A stretch of DNA of 64,000 bases from Ophioderma brevispina (taxonomy: Eukaryota > Echinodermata > Ophiuroidea > Amphilepidida > Ophiodermatidae): assembly GCA_023653785.1 (NCBI GenBank), contig JAMKCH010002849.1, positions 124,001 to 188,000 of the forward strand. Reading direction: 5' to 3'. The notes beneath the pieces were generated by a model. That model ran no database searches. It worked only from the letters and a program-made list of their open reading frames with translations, and had not been told where the DNA came from. A program made the translations under genes and the position numbers. Shown piece by piece: positions 32,970-45,348 of the stretch (position 1 is its first letter; every line of letters begins with the position of its first letter).

Positions 32970-35900
32970 CAGAGGCGGACTGGGTAGTCATCCGGCCGGG
33001 TGGAAAAAATGACTTGACCGGGACCGCCGCATGAGCCTTATGAAATCATATAGGACCTAGTAAATATAAACGAAACAAGAACAAGCAAAAAACAAACCTC
33101 TACAATACACATATTGATCGAACCATTTCCCCAGCTTAAAGGTAGATGCCTCACTCCCACCAGGGAGGGCACTGCATGCCACCTTGGAGTAACGCGATGT
33201 AAGGCTGTGAGAAGAACCCCCATTTTCAGTATGTTGTCACCCAAAGATCCCATATTTTGTGAAATTTGACCTCTGTCAACAAAAGACTCCTATTTTTGGG
33301 GGAAAGTTTTTGAAAGTCTTCACACCAAAGACCCTTCTTATTTAGGATTATTTAAAAAAAAAAAAAAAACATCAACCCAAAACCCAATTTTTGGGAAAAT
33401 GTAGGCAATTTTAATCACAGAAACAATCTATTTTTTTTATAGCAATTTGGCTGTCTCTCACCCAAAGATACTTATTTTTGCCAACATTCTCTGCACCGCT
33501 GCCCTTGATTTTGGCAACACCAGCCTTAATCCGTTTCAATTTACATCTGTTGGGTTCTTTTCCGGTTTTAACTCTCGTCTCTTGAGCCATTTTTCGTAAC
33601 AAAATTCTTTCCGAAAGGGGGTGGTTGCAGGTGTGGCAGGAGATATAGTTCCTCCTGTCTCACAGTCCAGCAACAATGGTGAACAATAGAGCAATCGATC
33701 CAGTTGACTCTTCACGCAACCTTAGTTTCACGATTAATTCCGTTGTTCGTCAATGGAGCCCGGACTATGTTTCCCCTGCCGGACCTATCTCCTTTTACAA
33801 AACAACCGGGCCACCCCCTGCGATTTTCCTTACTAAACATCCAATTCCCATAAATGTTTGTTACCGGACAGATATCTTAGAATTTCTTCTTTCCATTGGT
33901 ATCAAAATAAGTAACCAACATTCCATTATGACGTTACTATGACGCCATAATTTGAGGATGGGGTGGAGTGTGGACAATTGATATATCCCAATTTTTCTGA
34001 CTTACACAATTATTATAGCACTAAAACCCCTTGAGTATAATAAACTATCATTTTCCCATCTGTAGAGCCAAAAACGCCATGAAAATCGGATATTCCTGAC
34101 TTTTTTAGAAAATGGAATTCCCCCATTCTACACTGGTGTTGTCTATGGACTTGACAGTTTGCTGACATACGAAATTTATGATGTCATTCTAACGCAATGC
34201 TGTGTATGTTAGTACTCATTTGGTATCATGGAAAGATGAGCTGGACCAACAACATCTATTGGCAATCAAAGTCAGTGACTGTGACACTCCCTGTCATGTT
34301 GTCACTTCTTGTCTCACTCACCCAAGGGGTGTTGGCCGCGTTGGCAACACCCCTCTCCTCTCCATTCCTTACTTGGTATCGCTCTGTATTTACTCTATAA
34401 TCGCGATGGATGGTTTGTTTTTGCATGAACTTGACAATTTTGGTACAAGAAAAGGGGAGGGGGTTAGCAAGCGAAAAAAAAGGGGTGGTAACCATCCCCC
34501 TTCGTAGACGTGGGTGAGACATAATGTGTTTTCTACCCTGCATAAGGGACACCGCTCCATTCTAATTCCCAGTTTTTAGTCAAATCCGGAGTCAAATAGT
34601 TCTAGCCTTTTGGATTTTTGTTAAGCAAAAATGTGTATCAAAGTGGTTCCATAGATCTGAATTAGATGATTTCATTTTCAAAGTTGGCTTTTAGAGGTAT
34701 ATAAAATATGCATGTTGTTTCTCATGCTTCGTCGTAATTTTTCTAAAGGCAGGGCCCAATTTTTGTCTACTGCCCCGGGCCAACTCACGGCGGCCCTGAG
34801 TAGTATAGTGGTGGAAGTGACGAGACAGACTTCAGAGGAGTAATACTTTTAAAAGCCTTTATCAACAAACAATTGAACAAATTGGTTGATTAGGTCTAGT
34901 CAAGACAATTCAATTCATGAAACAATCTTTGTAATTACAGAGGCATCAAGATATAAACGGAGATATGGTTGTACCATCACATTCGGATTGTTTGAAAGTT
35001 CCTGGCCCACATACTTGCCGAATGGTACTGAGTTTGTTGACGTTACTTTCTTCGAGTAGATTTTATTACAGGAACCCTCCTTGTTTTAGCTATCTTTCTA
35101 TCACTGAGCTTCGTATTTTTTTAGATAATAAGTTCATCAAGTGGTTTTCAACACAATAAGCTATGGAGTCCATCTCGCCCTTATTTATGGGTACAGTGTA
35201 CACAGTTTCTTTTCCTACGACGCCGGGAATCAAACTTTCCACTAAATTTGAAAAAAAAAAAAAAGTTACAAAATTCAAGAAATATGTCATATTCTGAATA
35301 TTGGAAAATTGGTATGGATGGAAAGCTTAATTAATCGTAATTACATATAACAAATAAGTTTGAAATTGTCCACATTTGTTGAGTGGGCCCTTTTAATTTT
35401 CCGCCCAATAGTTACTTACCGAAAACGATTCCGACAATCCACATCGCAGGCAATGGTGCGGCAAAGTGATGACCATCCCTAATTTACGACGTCGTTGTGA
35501 CCATCATAATCGCAGTGTTGCCACTTATATAATTAAAACACAACGAAATGAAACAAATATGTCATTCTGTAACTTATTTTTCTAATTTATTATTACTTTC
35601 ATTAATCATCAATATTACAGTGTCACAATACAATTCGAGTCAACACTATGTTTTTGGTCATCACTTTGACGTCACGAGGAGCAAATTGGGCGCTTTTGAT
35701 CAATGAAGCCGTGGCGAAAATCCGCCCGTTTTCTTCTTCGTAAATGTCCAAAAAGCAAAAATTAAAATGCCTCTATTTTTGTTAATTTTACCTCAATTGT
35801 ATTATTTTTTTCGGGACTATCGGTGATGTATGTACATATATTTTAATGAATGTAAGTCAACTGAGCTTTGACAAACTTTGACATATTTCTCTACGGGATT

Positions 35901-36320
35901 CAAAAAAGCCTTTTTAAAGGCAAATTTGCTAGAATAGATTAGATACACTTCAAACTCGCTACCACTATCCGGGCACAATAGGCTTGCTACAAGCCCATGC
36001 TTTGTAACGTTCTTAGATATCTGAAAGTCCACAAAATCTCAAAGTCTTGTTTTGCCATATTGAAGGTTTTTCAACTTCGTTCTCTCAAAAGAGTTGCTGC
36101 CGGCCCAATACTTAATTTATTTTTCACCACGACCTCCTGAAAAGCAGTTGAAATTGCTTCACAGGCTTAAATATACTTTTACCATATAATCTTTTTCCTT
36201 TTCTTCTTTTTCATTCTTTCTTCCTGTTTTTTTTCTTCTCTTTTATTGACCAGCCCAAATGGCCCAATTCCAGCGGCCCATGTGGAAAAATCCACAGCAT
36301 GTCTAGGCAGTCCGCCTATG
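32970..36320. mobile_element. hAT-like DNA element, 3.35 kb, with 8-9-bp target duplication
   Basis: The left end CAGAGGCGGACTGGG and the inverted right end CATAGGCGGACTGCC are partners. GGATTTAAA stands directly outside both (32961-32969 and 36321-36329). An 8-bp duplication and CAG-type ends fit hAT; the match here is nine bases, one perhaps by chance. Flanking tandem-repeat text continues across the insertion. A second TTAA MITE (33572-34514) and further repeat pieces lie inside. No transposase with recognisable motifs is readable, so it is non-autonomous or gutted. A piece of its left end recurs at 15944. Confidence 0.75.
33572..34514 (-). mobile_element. TTAA MITE, CCCTCGTCTACC family (copy 5, inverted, enlarged, nested in the hAT-like element)
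   Basis: Left TTAA at 33568-33571 is followed by CTCTCGTCTCTTGAGCCATT; the right end is CGTAGACGTGGG. The internal order matches the other copies in reverse. About 200 extra bases (about 33630-33835, starting after GTGGTTGCAGG) are missing from other copies, and part of them recurs at 43905-44010, so this is another inserted repeat. Short open frames at 34197-34552 are repeat-derived. Confidence 0.75.
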
Positions 36321-36329
36321 GGATTTAAA

Positions 36330-36500
36330 GGGCAATGACCTTTGACACAGAAATAACTTTAAATTGAGAAAATCTCATTTTAACTCCCTAACAGGAAATT
36401 GTAATAAATGAGTAAAAACGTAATCTTCAAAATTTCCAATTTTGCCCAAAAATTAGCAAAATTGTTTTTCCCCAAATTGAAATTTTATGATGCTGTATTA
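36330..36500 (+). repeat. Long-period tandem repeat, right part
   Basis: GGCAATGACCTTTGACACAG, TTTTAACTCCCTAACAGG and ATGAGTAAAAACGTAATCTT continue the unit order interrupted at 32970. Confidence 0.65.
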
Positions 36501-36858
36501 CATCCGGGACGGGGTCCCGCATGTTGTGACCAAATTCCAATATAAATTTTTAGTTTTGCGTCTATGATGGACAGAAAACACTACTTGGAAGAAAGGAAAT
36601 CATCAAGTCTACCCCTAACAATTTCAATAGGCGACAAACGAGCAGAAATTCCTCCTGATAGGTTGACTACTCAAAGGATACCGCTTGACCAATGAACGGA
36701 AACTTATACTGGCGAGTATCCTTTGATATCTGTTATGTTCTCTCCCTGTGTTCACTGGTGTATATAAAGTGCAACATCATGATGGCATTCGCTAGAGTGC
36801 CGAAAGCCCAGCTTTCCAATTTGGATGCTGGAGGGAAATATTATTTTTTCAAAATTAA

Positions 36859-37457
36859 CCTCGTCTTACCAAGCCTTTTTTTGTAACCGGTTACCAAGGG
36901 GTGGGGGGCAGGTTGAGGTTGCCACCCCCTCGAGAAGTCGTTATAACCACTCGATGCTTATGATTTGATACCAGGGGGTAGACTATGGTCCTCCTCTTTG
37001 CCATTGCTACCAATATAAGTAGTATATACCTAGTATGGCGTCACAATGACGTCATCAAATCCGCTACTCGACGGCATTTTCCACAGAAATTAGAAGAAAA
37101 TCCAATTTTGCGCTAAAAAGTAGGAATATCGTATTTTCATGTGGTTTTCAGCTCTAAATGATGGTAATTGGCTAGTTTTACATAAACGTAGAGTTTTAGA
37201 GACATCGTGTACAATAATAATTTAAAAAAATGCACCATAAAATATCCTTGGGTGGCGCCCACCACCCCCTTACCTTCGACTTTGACGGCATACCTAACCC
37301 CGGGGATGGTGCTATCTTCACATTTTTTTCGCTACAATGACTGGAAAGGATGAGAGAATGATAACCTAGAAGCTTTTTACGAAAGTTTTTGGCATTTTAG
37401 CGCACCGGAGCGAAGTTTACTAGGGCGAAGCCCCCCCCCCCCCCGGTAAGACGGGGG
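36859..37457. mobile_element. TTAA MITE, divergent CCTCGTCTTACC subfamily (copy 6)
   Basis: TTAA (36855-36858) precedes CCTCGTCTTACC; the right end GGTAAGACGGGGG is its inverted partner, followed by TTGA. The interior keeps GTAACCGGTTACC, ATGACGTCATC, TTTTCATGTGG and ACTAGTT-like landmarks in the family order but is diverged. Both ends share the change to CTTACC, so this subfamily evolved with matched ends. Confidence 0.75.
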
Positions 37458-37929
37458 TTGAAATTGGTTCTCAAAAAATCCACATGAATTTTGATAATGT
37501 GCCACAAAACTGATGTATCTTGAAAGACTTTATTAAAAACACACACACACACAAAGTCATCCATTCAGTATCCGAGTGCAGGTTGACCACCAATTACCGG
37601 GGTCCAGTGCTGTCGTCCCTTATTCACTAATGTGCTAATATTGATGGGCCACCATTAAACAGCATTTTTTATCTCTATTTTGGGAAAGAAATTGATTCGG
37701 AAGCTGATCGGAACAAGCACCTTTAAGATTTGGTGCTATTTTATTCTTAGGACGATGTTAGTAGATTTCTTTTCAAAATTTCAGTAACATCTTTTTGGTA
37801 TTGTTTTTTTTTTTTTGTGACAGATTGACATTGAACCTCGTGTTGTATATAAAATCTCTATAGGATATTCCATAATAAATAATTTAAAAAATACAATAAA
37901 CAATAAATACATGAATAATAAATACGTAT

Positions 37930-38235
37930 ATTTAAGTAAATAAACCAAAATAGTTATAGCTAAAATAGTGCTTTTAATGGAATTTCGGGTATCACAAACA
38001 TAGGTATTGCCGCCATGTTTACTCTTTTGTGTGCTCATAAGCCGATGGCAGCCATTTTGAAATTCAAGATGACAGCTAAACCAAAATAGCTAAAACTAAT
38101 ACAGTGGTTTTAAATGGAATCGTCTGTATCACAAAGAGTGCTATTTTTACTCTTCCACGTTTCTCACAAGTCAAGATATAGAGCAAAATATATGATGAAA
38201 AATGGAGACCATTTTGAAATCAAAATGACCTGAAG
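37930..38235 (+). repeat. Degenerate tandem repeat (about 130 bp)
   Basis: AAAATAG.TATAGCTAAAATAG.G.TTTTAA.TGGAAT and GTATCACAAA.A..G.TATTG/TTTTTACTCTT recur in order near 37950 and 38080, each near a GGCAGCCATTTTGAAATTC-like block. Confidence 0.55.
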
Positions 38236-38651
38236 ATGCGGTTGAAAAAATGATACCTTATCATCTTGAAATCAGCACCCCAAAATTGACAAAATTAGCC
38301 AATAAAAGCTATTTGGCAAAAGGAATCCAGCTGAGAAGCTGACCTGGTTAGAATTTGTTTTGGAAAATATGTACCGATTATGTACCTAATATGCATACGT
38401 TTCGCAAAAAAAAAATGCATTTTTCGCGGATTATTATGAACGGGATTTCAGCATATGAAAGCTCATAGAAAAGGCACTGTGCACATACGCCACTATCAGT
38501 GGTTTGCTTGATCGGAAAATCGAAGAAATCATAAAAATCTGATTTTTTTATGTTTATGACAAGTATAGATATCCTAACATACCTTGCAAGTTATAAGACC
38601 AAAAGCAGCATAATAAGGACAAAATCGGATATTTTATTCATTACTCTCCAT

Positions 38652-38834
38652 CAGCAGCGGATTTAATGAAAAGGGCCCTGTCAGCAGCTTAAGGTGGGGC
38701 CCCTTTAGTATCACGAAGTGACGCCACGTCCCACTTTAATGTGACTATAGTGGGGTGTCTAGGGCCCTGAGAGCAATATTTTAAGGGGGACCTGTCAGCA
38801 GTGCTGACACTGCTGACTCTTAAATCCGCCACTG
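38652..38834. mobile_element. hAT MITE, 183 bp, with perfect 8-bp target duplication CTCTCCAT
   Basis: The ends CAGCAGCGGATTTAA and (inverted) CAGTGGCGGATTTAA match at 13 of 15 bases. CTCTCCAT stands at 38644-38651 and 38835-38842. The paralogue at 27391-27400 has the site once (CTGTCCGTT) with flanking text continuous across it. The CAG ends and 8-bp duplication are diagnostic of the hAT superfamily. The interior is largely self-complementary. Confidence 0.92.
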
Positions 38835-38953
38835 CTCTCCATGCGGACACTTACTACAACACGTATTTGTATGGGGATTCACATCTTTGAATACTGATGT
38901 TTTCTTCCTTTTCTACAAATTGGAAACAAATAGCTTATGAGAATTCTATAGAC

Positions 38954-39112
38954 CAGTTAACAGTAATGTTTGTAAACATGTTAGGGCCTGGTATCTTGAA
39001 ATAGGTCGGCCTGACTGTTGCACACTGTTAGAGTTTTAATACTATGGGCCATAACGGTTCGCAGGAATGGATTCGCAGGCAACAAAAGAAGTGACGTGGG
39101 ATGTTAACTGGT
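38954..39112. mobile_element. MITE with CAGTTAACA ends, 159 bp, 8-bp duplication CTATAGAC (copy 2)
   Basis: CTATAGAC flanks it at 38946-38953 and 39113-39120. The paralogue at 27507-27514 carries a single CTACAGAC. The ends CAGTTAACA and TGTTAACTG are inverted partners, and the interior matches 20809-20991. The target sequence is itself palindromic, so the exact border could shift by two bases. Confidence 0.85.
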
Positions 39113-39534
39113 CTATAGACTTACTTCACTCTTTAAGCGGTGTCTGCAAATTTCAAATATTTTGACTATTTCAGGTGAATTACTGATAGTGCCTTTAACT
39201 TCATATTTAATGAGCTAATTTGCATAATTCATACAAAAGAGAAAACACATTAAAAGTTTTATAGTAGATAGTATGATGGAACCTATGCAAGCCCCCTGCT
39301 CACATGTCTTCGGCTATATTTATTGGATATTTGTGGAGCTAAATTTGCATAATTTAGGCAAAAGCAGATGATCGCGAAAATAGGTGGAACTTAAAAAAAA
39401 TCACTAAAATGTTTTGTTAGAACGTGGCACTTCGTTTTGCCTATGAAACAGTCGCAACTTTAAACGCACATATGAAAACATTGTTTTAGCGACCTGGAAA
39501 TATTCATTGGTCGTGGAATAAAAAATGGCCATAC

Positions 39535-39810
39535 CTCCATAGCAGAATTCCCATTCCGCTGTACGTCTTAAGCCATCATTATAGTTCTGAACTTGGATGA
39601 AATTGATAGTATGCAGACCAGCCGTGTCTTTCCAAGAGAGAATCCTACTTCCATTTCCACTGCCGACATGAATCGTGTCGCTCTCGACATCGACCTCCAC
39701 GTAGAAATCTACAAAGTCAGTACCAATCAAATTGGGAGCAGGGACTTTAGCATCAGGTTCACCTGATTGCGCATCTTTGTAGAGGTTCATCATACCACCA
39801 GTAGACAATT
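39535..39810 (-). CDS. Exon of a secreted FAMeT-like (farnesoic acid O-methyltransferase-like) domain protein, exon 3 of the model
   Basis: On the minus strand TTATTACAG precedes a 276-bp open exon and GAG/GTATGG ends it; both junctions are phase 1. The exon reads STGGMMNLYKDAQSGEPDAK, then FVDFYVEVDVESDTIHVGSG, then RILSWKDT...INFIQVQNY and TAEWEF. The sequence F-x-x-FYVEVD-x-x-x-DTIHVG-x-G...LSW-D...I-F..V.....G-WEF is the signature of the FAMeT domain (Pfam Methyltransf_FA), usually found in secreted or lectin-like invertebrate proteins despite its enzymatic name. Spliced to 42375-42443 it extends the domain N-terminally in frame. The open frame runs on to 39404, but the residues past the donor no longer fit the domain. 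Confidence 0.75.
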
Positions 39811-39938
39811 CTGTAATAATGATAATAATGGGTCACATCTTTGTTGGAACAATAATAATAAATAAAAACGATAACAATTTACATAAATTTGGGACTACAG
39901 TAAAATATTATATACTGGACTATTGATTTGTAATTTAA

Positions 39939-40652
<714 letters not shown>

Positions 40653-40659
40653 TTTATCT

Positions 40660-42370
40660 CGTGGGCTAGATTTCAAAATAAGTGAGACCTCATTAAAAGT
40701 TTAAGGTCTGTCCATTCACCGTGAGAGGTAAGAGGAAATATTTTATTGGCCACAGGTAGAAAAGTTTATGGTATATGTATAGTAATATAGCTAGTTAATA
40801 AATGTTAACATAAAATACATTGTTTCACATCTAAGATAGCTTGGATGATTCATTTGAAGTATCAGGGTGAAAACACCAGCAAATATTTCATTAAATCTTG
40901 TTATTTTAACATAACTTACCTTTGACACTACAAAATATCATTCTTTATCACAGTGCTGGAGAAATAATGCATTCTTATATCAATGCACACATAACACAAC
41001 TAAGTTTTTTATTTTGCCATAAAAAGTGGGCCAAACTTGTATAAGAGGTTAGCACAAAGCGGATTTGACAAGTCCTATCATTACCAGACCATTGTAGAAC
41101 TGAATACATCAGTTTCCAGTAAGTCGATTCTGTAAAGTAACTTTGTACCATGGGCACAATATGTTTTGTGATGGCAACAAAGGTCTAGTCTCCACATGGC
41201 CGGGGATTGAACCATCACCCCTATGGATTTATGTATGGAGTCTCACGTAATTTGAAATCTACTATAGTGTACAGTGGCGTAAAATATCTTGTGGAAAAAG
41301 TGACTTCATGTAGACTGCTTTTTATTCAGTGTTATTTGTATTTTTGTACCTTTTTTCAGCATGCTATTCCTTTTTGTGAATTTCTATGATAAACTTTTTT
41401 TTAAATCATTTTATGATCATGGCTTTTGTGTTTTGTGTTATGAAACAGTTAAAAACGCAGGTTAATTTCTGCCCCGTGGAGAAAAAAATGAGATATTGTG
41501 CGACAGAAGCTTTGTGCGCATCCATCTAAATCGTCGCTAGCAATATCAAAGGGTGATTTTTTAAACTACTATTTATAGGCCGTGATACGTTTGCGATTTA
41601 ACCATCTTTCCGTGCTAACAGCACTAAGGATAACTTACTTCCTTCACTAAAACGTATAAAATAGTTTCTAAATCAGGAAAAGCTGTATCCCCAGATGAAA
41701 AGAGTGCACATTATTTAGAAAAATGAATAAAATATCAACTCAATTTACTTCCAGATGTCAGTGACCAATATGTACACGTAAACTCAAGCGAACAATAGAG
41801 CTAATGATATTCAACAATCAACCTAAAACACTTCGGATCTTTTTCTCATCAGGGTATGCAGGTCTATTGTTGAAAAGATTTTAAGCTATCGCAGGTGTTA
41901 TTACCTCCCCGTTTTGAGCTCTAGTATCTGTTCATAACATAAGGGCAACATTCTCACCTGTAGGTCGCTGAATACCATTGCCTTTCTTAGTTTTAAAGCC
42001 AATAACTTGCTGATTTAGTTTATGCACAAATTAGGTCAGCCCTTGCCATGGGCTTTTCTTTCACGAATTTTGTGTCTTTACATTTTTCTTTTCGAAAAAA
42101 TATTAATCATGTGGTCAAAGTTAATTGAACACACAGTAGAATCTCAAGATTTCTTTTATCGCGAACAAGGAAAGACCTTACGCCAATGCGGCAAGGACAC
42201 AACATTCGAAATCTATTCAGCAGCGTGCACAATAACAATGGACCAGATGTAAAAGAATGTGAAGTGAGATATACCATGTTGTTTTGATTACTATTAAAGT
42301 ATTGGAGTGATAACATATTCAATAACGTATTTGAAAGAGTTTATTTTAAATACGGGCTCATTGACGAGAC
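40660..42370. other. Intronic sequence of the FAMeT-like gene (inferred)
   Basis: It lies between model exons 2 and 3 on the minus strand, as does the MITE before it. No further exon with matching phase is recognised. Near 41195 a minus-strand GGTTCAATCCC resembles a tRNA B-box, perhaps from a SINE, but no A-box is found. Confidence 0.4.
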
Positions 42371-42374
42371 TTAC

Positions 42375-42443
42375 CAATGAGATAGTATGCAATGCTTCCA
42401 TCATCCAAAATGTACGTTTCAGGTGAAAGTATCACAGCAACTT
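42375..42443 (-). CDS. Short internal exon, exon 2 of the FAMeT-like gene model
   Basis: The minus strand reads ATCACATACAG, then 69 bases coding VAVILSPETYILDDGSIAYY and LI, then the strong donor GTAAGTC. Both junctions are phase 1 (two bases, 22 codons, one base). Joined downstream to 39535-39810 it gives ...AYYLIELSTGGMMNLYK without a break. That looks like the N-terminal strand region of a FAMeT-like domain, where an AHVALS-like strand is followed by YYIEL. Joined upstream to the signal-peptide exon it keeps the frame. I see the splice signals and phase; membership in the gene is inferred. Other small exons could lie between. Confidence 0.65.
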
Positions 42444-42520
42444 CTGTATGTGATTAACCATGAATACTTTCGATGATTTGTCTTCGTATTCTGGAAGGCG
42501 AATTTGGAAGACAACGCCCG

Positions 42521-42606
42521 TCACTCGAGACTCTCGTTAGAATAGGTCCGGTTCGCATTCAGGTAGCCGGTTGTCTCAATGACATAGTTGAATCGCAAAG
42601 AGAGGT
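42521..42606 (-). CDS. Possible alternative or terminal exon (uncertain)
   Basis: An excellent pyrimidine tract ending TGTAAAAG on the minus strand precedes an in-frame stretch LSLRFNYVIETTGYLNANRT, then YSNESLE and a stop (42521-42523). The acceptor is phase 1, so it too could follow the signal-peptide exon. It has no donor before the stop, so it would be a last exon giving a very short secreted peptide, or a chance frame. It lies only 78 bases upstream of the 42375-42443 exon. Confidence 0.25.
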
Positions 42607-42779
42607 CTTTTACAGAAAAAGGCCAAAGAAGGAAAGAATAAGAAAGATTATGCGAATCTGAGCTACTGAATAACCACATGTAAAGGTAAAGGGGGACAGA
42701 CTCTACCATATGTTTCCTCAAGGGGCATCGTGACACCTCCAAAGCGAGTCTCTTACCTTTCCAATATTGATTATGATAT

Positions 42780-43350
42780 TGGATGATTTGACAGCCCGGA
42801 TTTGAGTAGGGCGCAAGAATTATCGGCGAGCTATGAGTTTTGAAAATATTGAGCGAGTCGCGGAGCGACAAGCGAATATTTTAAAAACTCATAGCGAGAC
42901 CGATTAATTCTTGTATCCGCGAAAAAACAGCGCCCCGTCCGTAGCCAGGGAATATGCGGGGGTGGGATGCAGAAGCGGACCTTTTGCGTAACAAAAAAAA
43001 AATTTCGGCTCGCTGCGCCCGCCGGTTGACCCAAAATTTGACCCATCGTCTCCAAATTCTGACGAGGGGGGGGGGGGGGGGGGGGGATGTTGAGTCTGAG
43101 GGATAAATATCGTCGCAGACGTTGAGAAACAACAAGTATAAGACAACGTCAATCTTAATGCGATGGTTAACAGCGCCTTAGTCATTCATATACAATGCAC
43201 AACAACCATTAGACAAATTTTATTTGAATACACGAACCTTAAACATGAAAAAGCAGACCTCAACATCAATAAAGGTACCTTTGTCAGTTGGGGGGGGGGG
43301 GGTTGGTTCGCACCCCCCGCACCCCCCCTTGGCTACGGCCCTGGATAAAA
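42780..43350. repeat. G/C-run repeat debris
   Basis: It contains GAGCGAGTCGCGGAGCGACAAGCGA (palindrome-rich, about 42848), a G-run of 19 with one interruption (43067-43086) and a later G/C-run pair ending CCTTGGCTACGGCCCTGG. The latter phrase is typical of dispersed invertebrate repeats. The overlapping Pro-rich minus-strand frames here are C-run artefacts. Confidence 0.5.
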
Positions 43351-43454
43351 ACCATCAGATATTATCATTATTATTGTTTTCAGAAATGTTGACTTGAACC
43401 TGGCGGACAAGTTAGGAATAACTAGATCCTATAACATTAGTGAAAAGTATAGAC

Positions 43455-43665
43455 ACCAAAGGTAACTATCAATACTTTAAGTGAACCAAGGAGTATCAAA
43501 TACATGAACCCGTTGACAACTAGGAAAACCAAAGAATTGGAGCCAGTAGACACCAGGAACCACCAAAGAAAGGAAATGGAACCAGAAGACACCAAGAACC
43601 AACCACAAAATTTCAAACAGTAGACAGCAAAACCCAAAGTAATGACAACCCCAAAAGAAATGGAA
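43455..43665 (+). repeat. Degenerate minisatellite, about 36-45-bp unit (CAGWAGACACCARGAACCA)
   Basis: About four imperfect units carry GGARCCAGWAGACACCARGAACCA and related text. The two minus-strand open frames rich in W, F, L, V and S are this repeat translated. Confidence 0.6.
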
Positions 43666-45348
43666 CATCCCTGACTACTTCAAGCCAATCAGAAGCCTCC
43701 CAGAAAAAATCATGGCCGGTTCTTTTAAAATATGTCATGTCTCAAAAACTATGTCACGGTCTCAGTACATTGGGTTTTTATTGTACATTAGCTGTGTACA
43801 AAGGTACTAGGATGGAAGATTCTGAACACATAATAATGACTAAGGCCGGTGTAGACAAGTACCCATTGTCCGCTACTTCATAGTCCTGGGAAAAAATGGG
43901 TGAAGAGTAGGTCAATCGATTTAGTTGACTTTTCTCGCAACATTAGTTTAACGATTTATTCCGTTATGTTATGGAGCCCGTGACTATGGCTCCCACCGGA
44001 CTAATCTGCTTTCCACACCGGTGTAAAGAAACATAGATGGTCCGGTTTTTTTATTACTTATTTGCCGAAAATACGTTTTCGAAAAAAAAAACATTAAAGA
44101 AATGTTGTTATTTATAATTGGAACCATGATTACGCTAGGGATTAGGACTCTCAAATTGTGGTGTCCACTTTTTCAATCGGGGCGATTTAATGTTACAGAG
44201 GGGTTCAAACTTTTATAAGGATTCCAAAAATTTACAGCTGTCAATCTATGGTCATGGTTTGGAGTTATATTGTAAAAAATGGCCTAAAATGGTACAATGG
44301 TATTGTTTCACTAAGAGGGAATGTGTTGATACCGAATTTAAAAGCCGAAGATAAAGTGGAGTAGATACATTTTTACGTGTCCTTTTATTGCAGAGAAATT
44401 TTAGGCCCAGAAATGTTTCCCTTTTGGTTTTATGTACAACAACGTCTCAAAGTGTGAGTATACCCCCCCCCCACCGGATACGCACTTTCAATGCCGTCGA
44501 GTGGGCCATGATCTATACACATGGATGGCTGTCTCCACGCGATTGAATAGCGAGCGGGTGAGGAAACCGGAAGTTGCCCAGCGTCCTTTTAACAGTACTT
44601 TCTGTTCAATATCTGAAAAAATATCAAGCGTTTGCAATTTGTTTGAAGTATGTTGCCTGTTTTGCCTGAAGATTAACTGTGAGTAGAAGTAAAGAAATGT
44701 ATTTAGGCATTTTGCAAAACCGATTAGTGGGTGACCACACGTCGTAGTCCTAACACTGTACATAATACTGTTAACACTAATTCACTGTATGTACTAGTCT
44801 AGACTTATAGCGGTGCTCTAAAATGCGACTATAACTCCATGGGAATATTAGAATAGTATTTAAATCACGAGTCTTCGCTGGATACATGTTGGAAATGGAT
44901 CCACAAATTAGGCCTAAGGAGAGCTTGTGATTTTAACCCTTTATCACAAAACAGTGTCACTAGACTAGCTTAAGAAATCCAAAGGTAGGACCCAAATTTA
45001 AGTTCCTTCCAAATTTAATTCCAAGTGATTTAAAACACTGAGTTTGTTGCAGTTATACGGCCCATCGACTGCAGTGCATATCTTTTTTTCAAAGCTGATT
45101 ATCCGAGGGGGGCTGGGGGGGGGGGGGGGGGGGGTGCGGGTGGCATGTTCATTCAAGGGGTTCTGAACTTGACTTCGAAAAGGCTAACAAGACCAATTTC
45201 AGTGAAAAATAAACCCCCTATATCGGAGTCTAACGGAGCCAGTTTTTTTGTGAAATTCATACTAGTTTTCAGGTGTTTTTTTTTGCAGTAAAATTATACC
45301 CATTGTGGGAATGTTCTCAATACATGATAAAATACCTTCTTTAAAATA
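43666..45348. other. Intronic sequence with a small repeat fragment
   Basis: At 43905-44010 a stretch (TCAATCGATTTAGTTGACTT, TTCCGTTATGTTATGGAGCC, ACCGGACTAATCTGC) matches the extra insert in the MITE at 33572-34514. A G-run lies at 45117-45134. No exon is recognised on either strand. Confidence 0.4.

Larger units (their letters stand above)
38466..39199 (+). repeat. ACTATCAGTG repeat family copy carrying two nested MITEs
   Basis: The framework aligns with 27243-27584. It is interrupted at 38652-38834 and 38954-39112 by two insertions, each with an 8-bp direct duplication. The right end TACTGATAGTGCCTTTAA is the inverted partner of an AGGCACT...ACTATCAG left end. Confidence 0.7.

Noticed and set aside
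33038..33253. 71-residue minus-strand frame inside the hAT-like element, as possible transposase
   Set aside because: There is no BED finger, no hAT dimerisation motif, and the length is far too short.
42881..43185. Overlapping Pro-rich minus-strand frames
   Set aside because: They are produced by the G-run at 43067-43086 and adjoining repeat; several frames are open at once.
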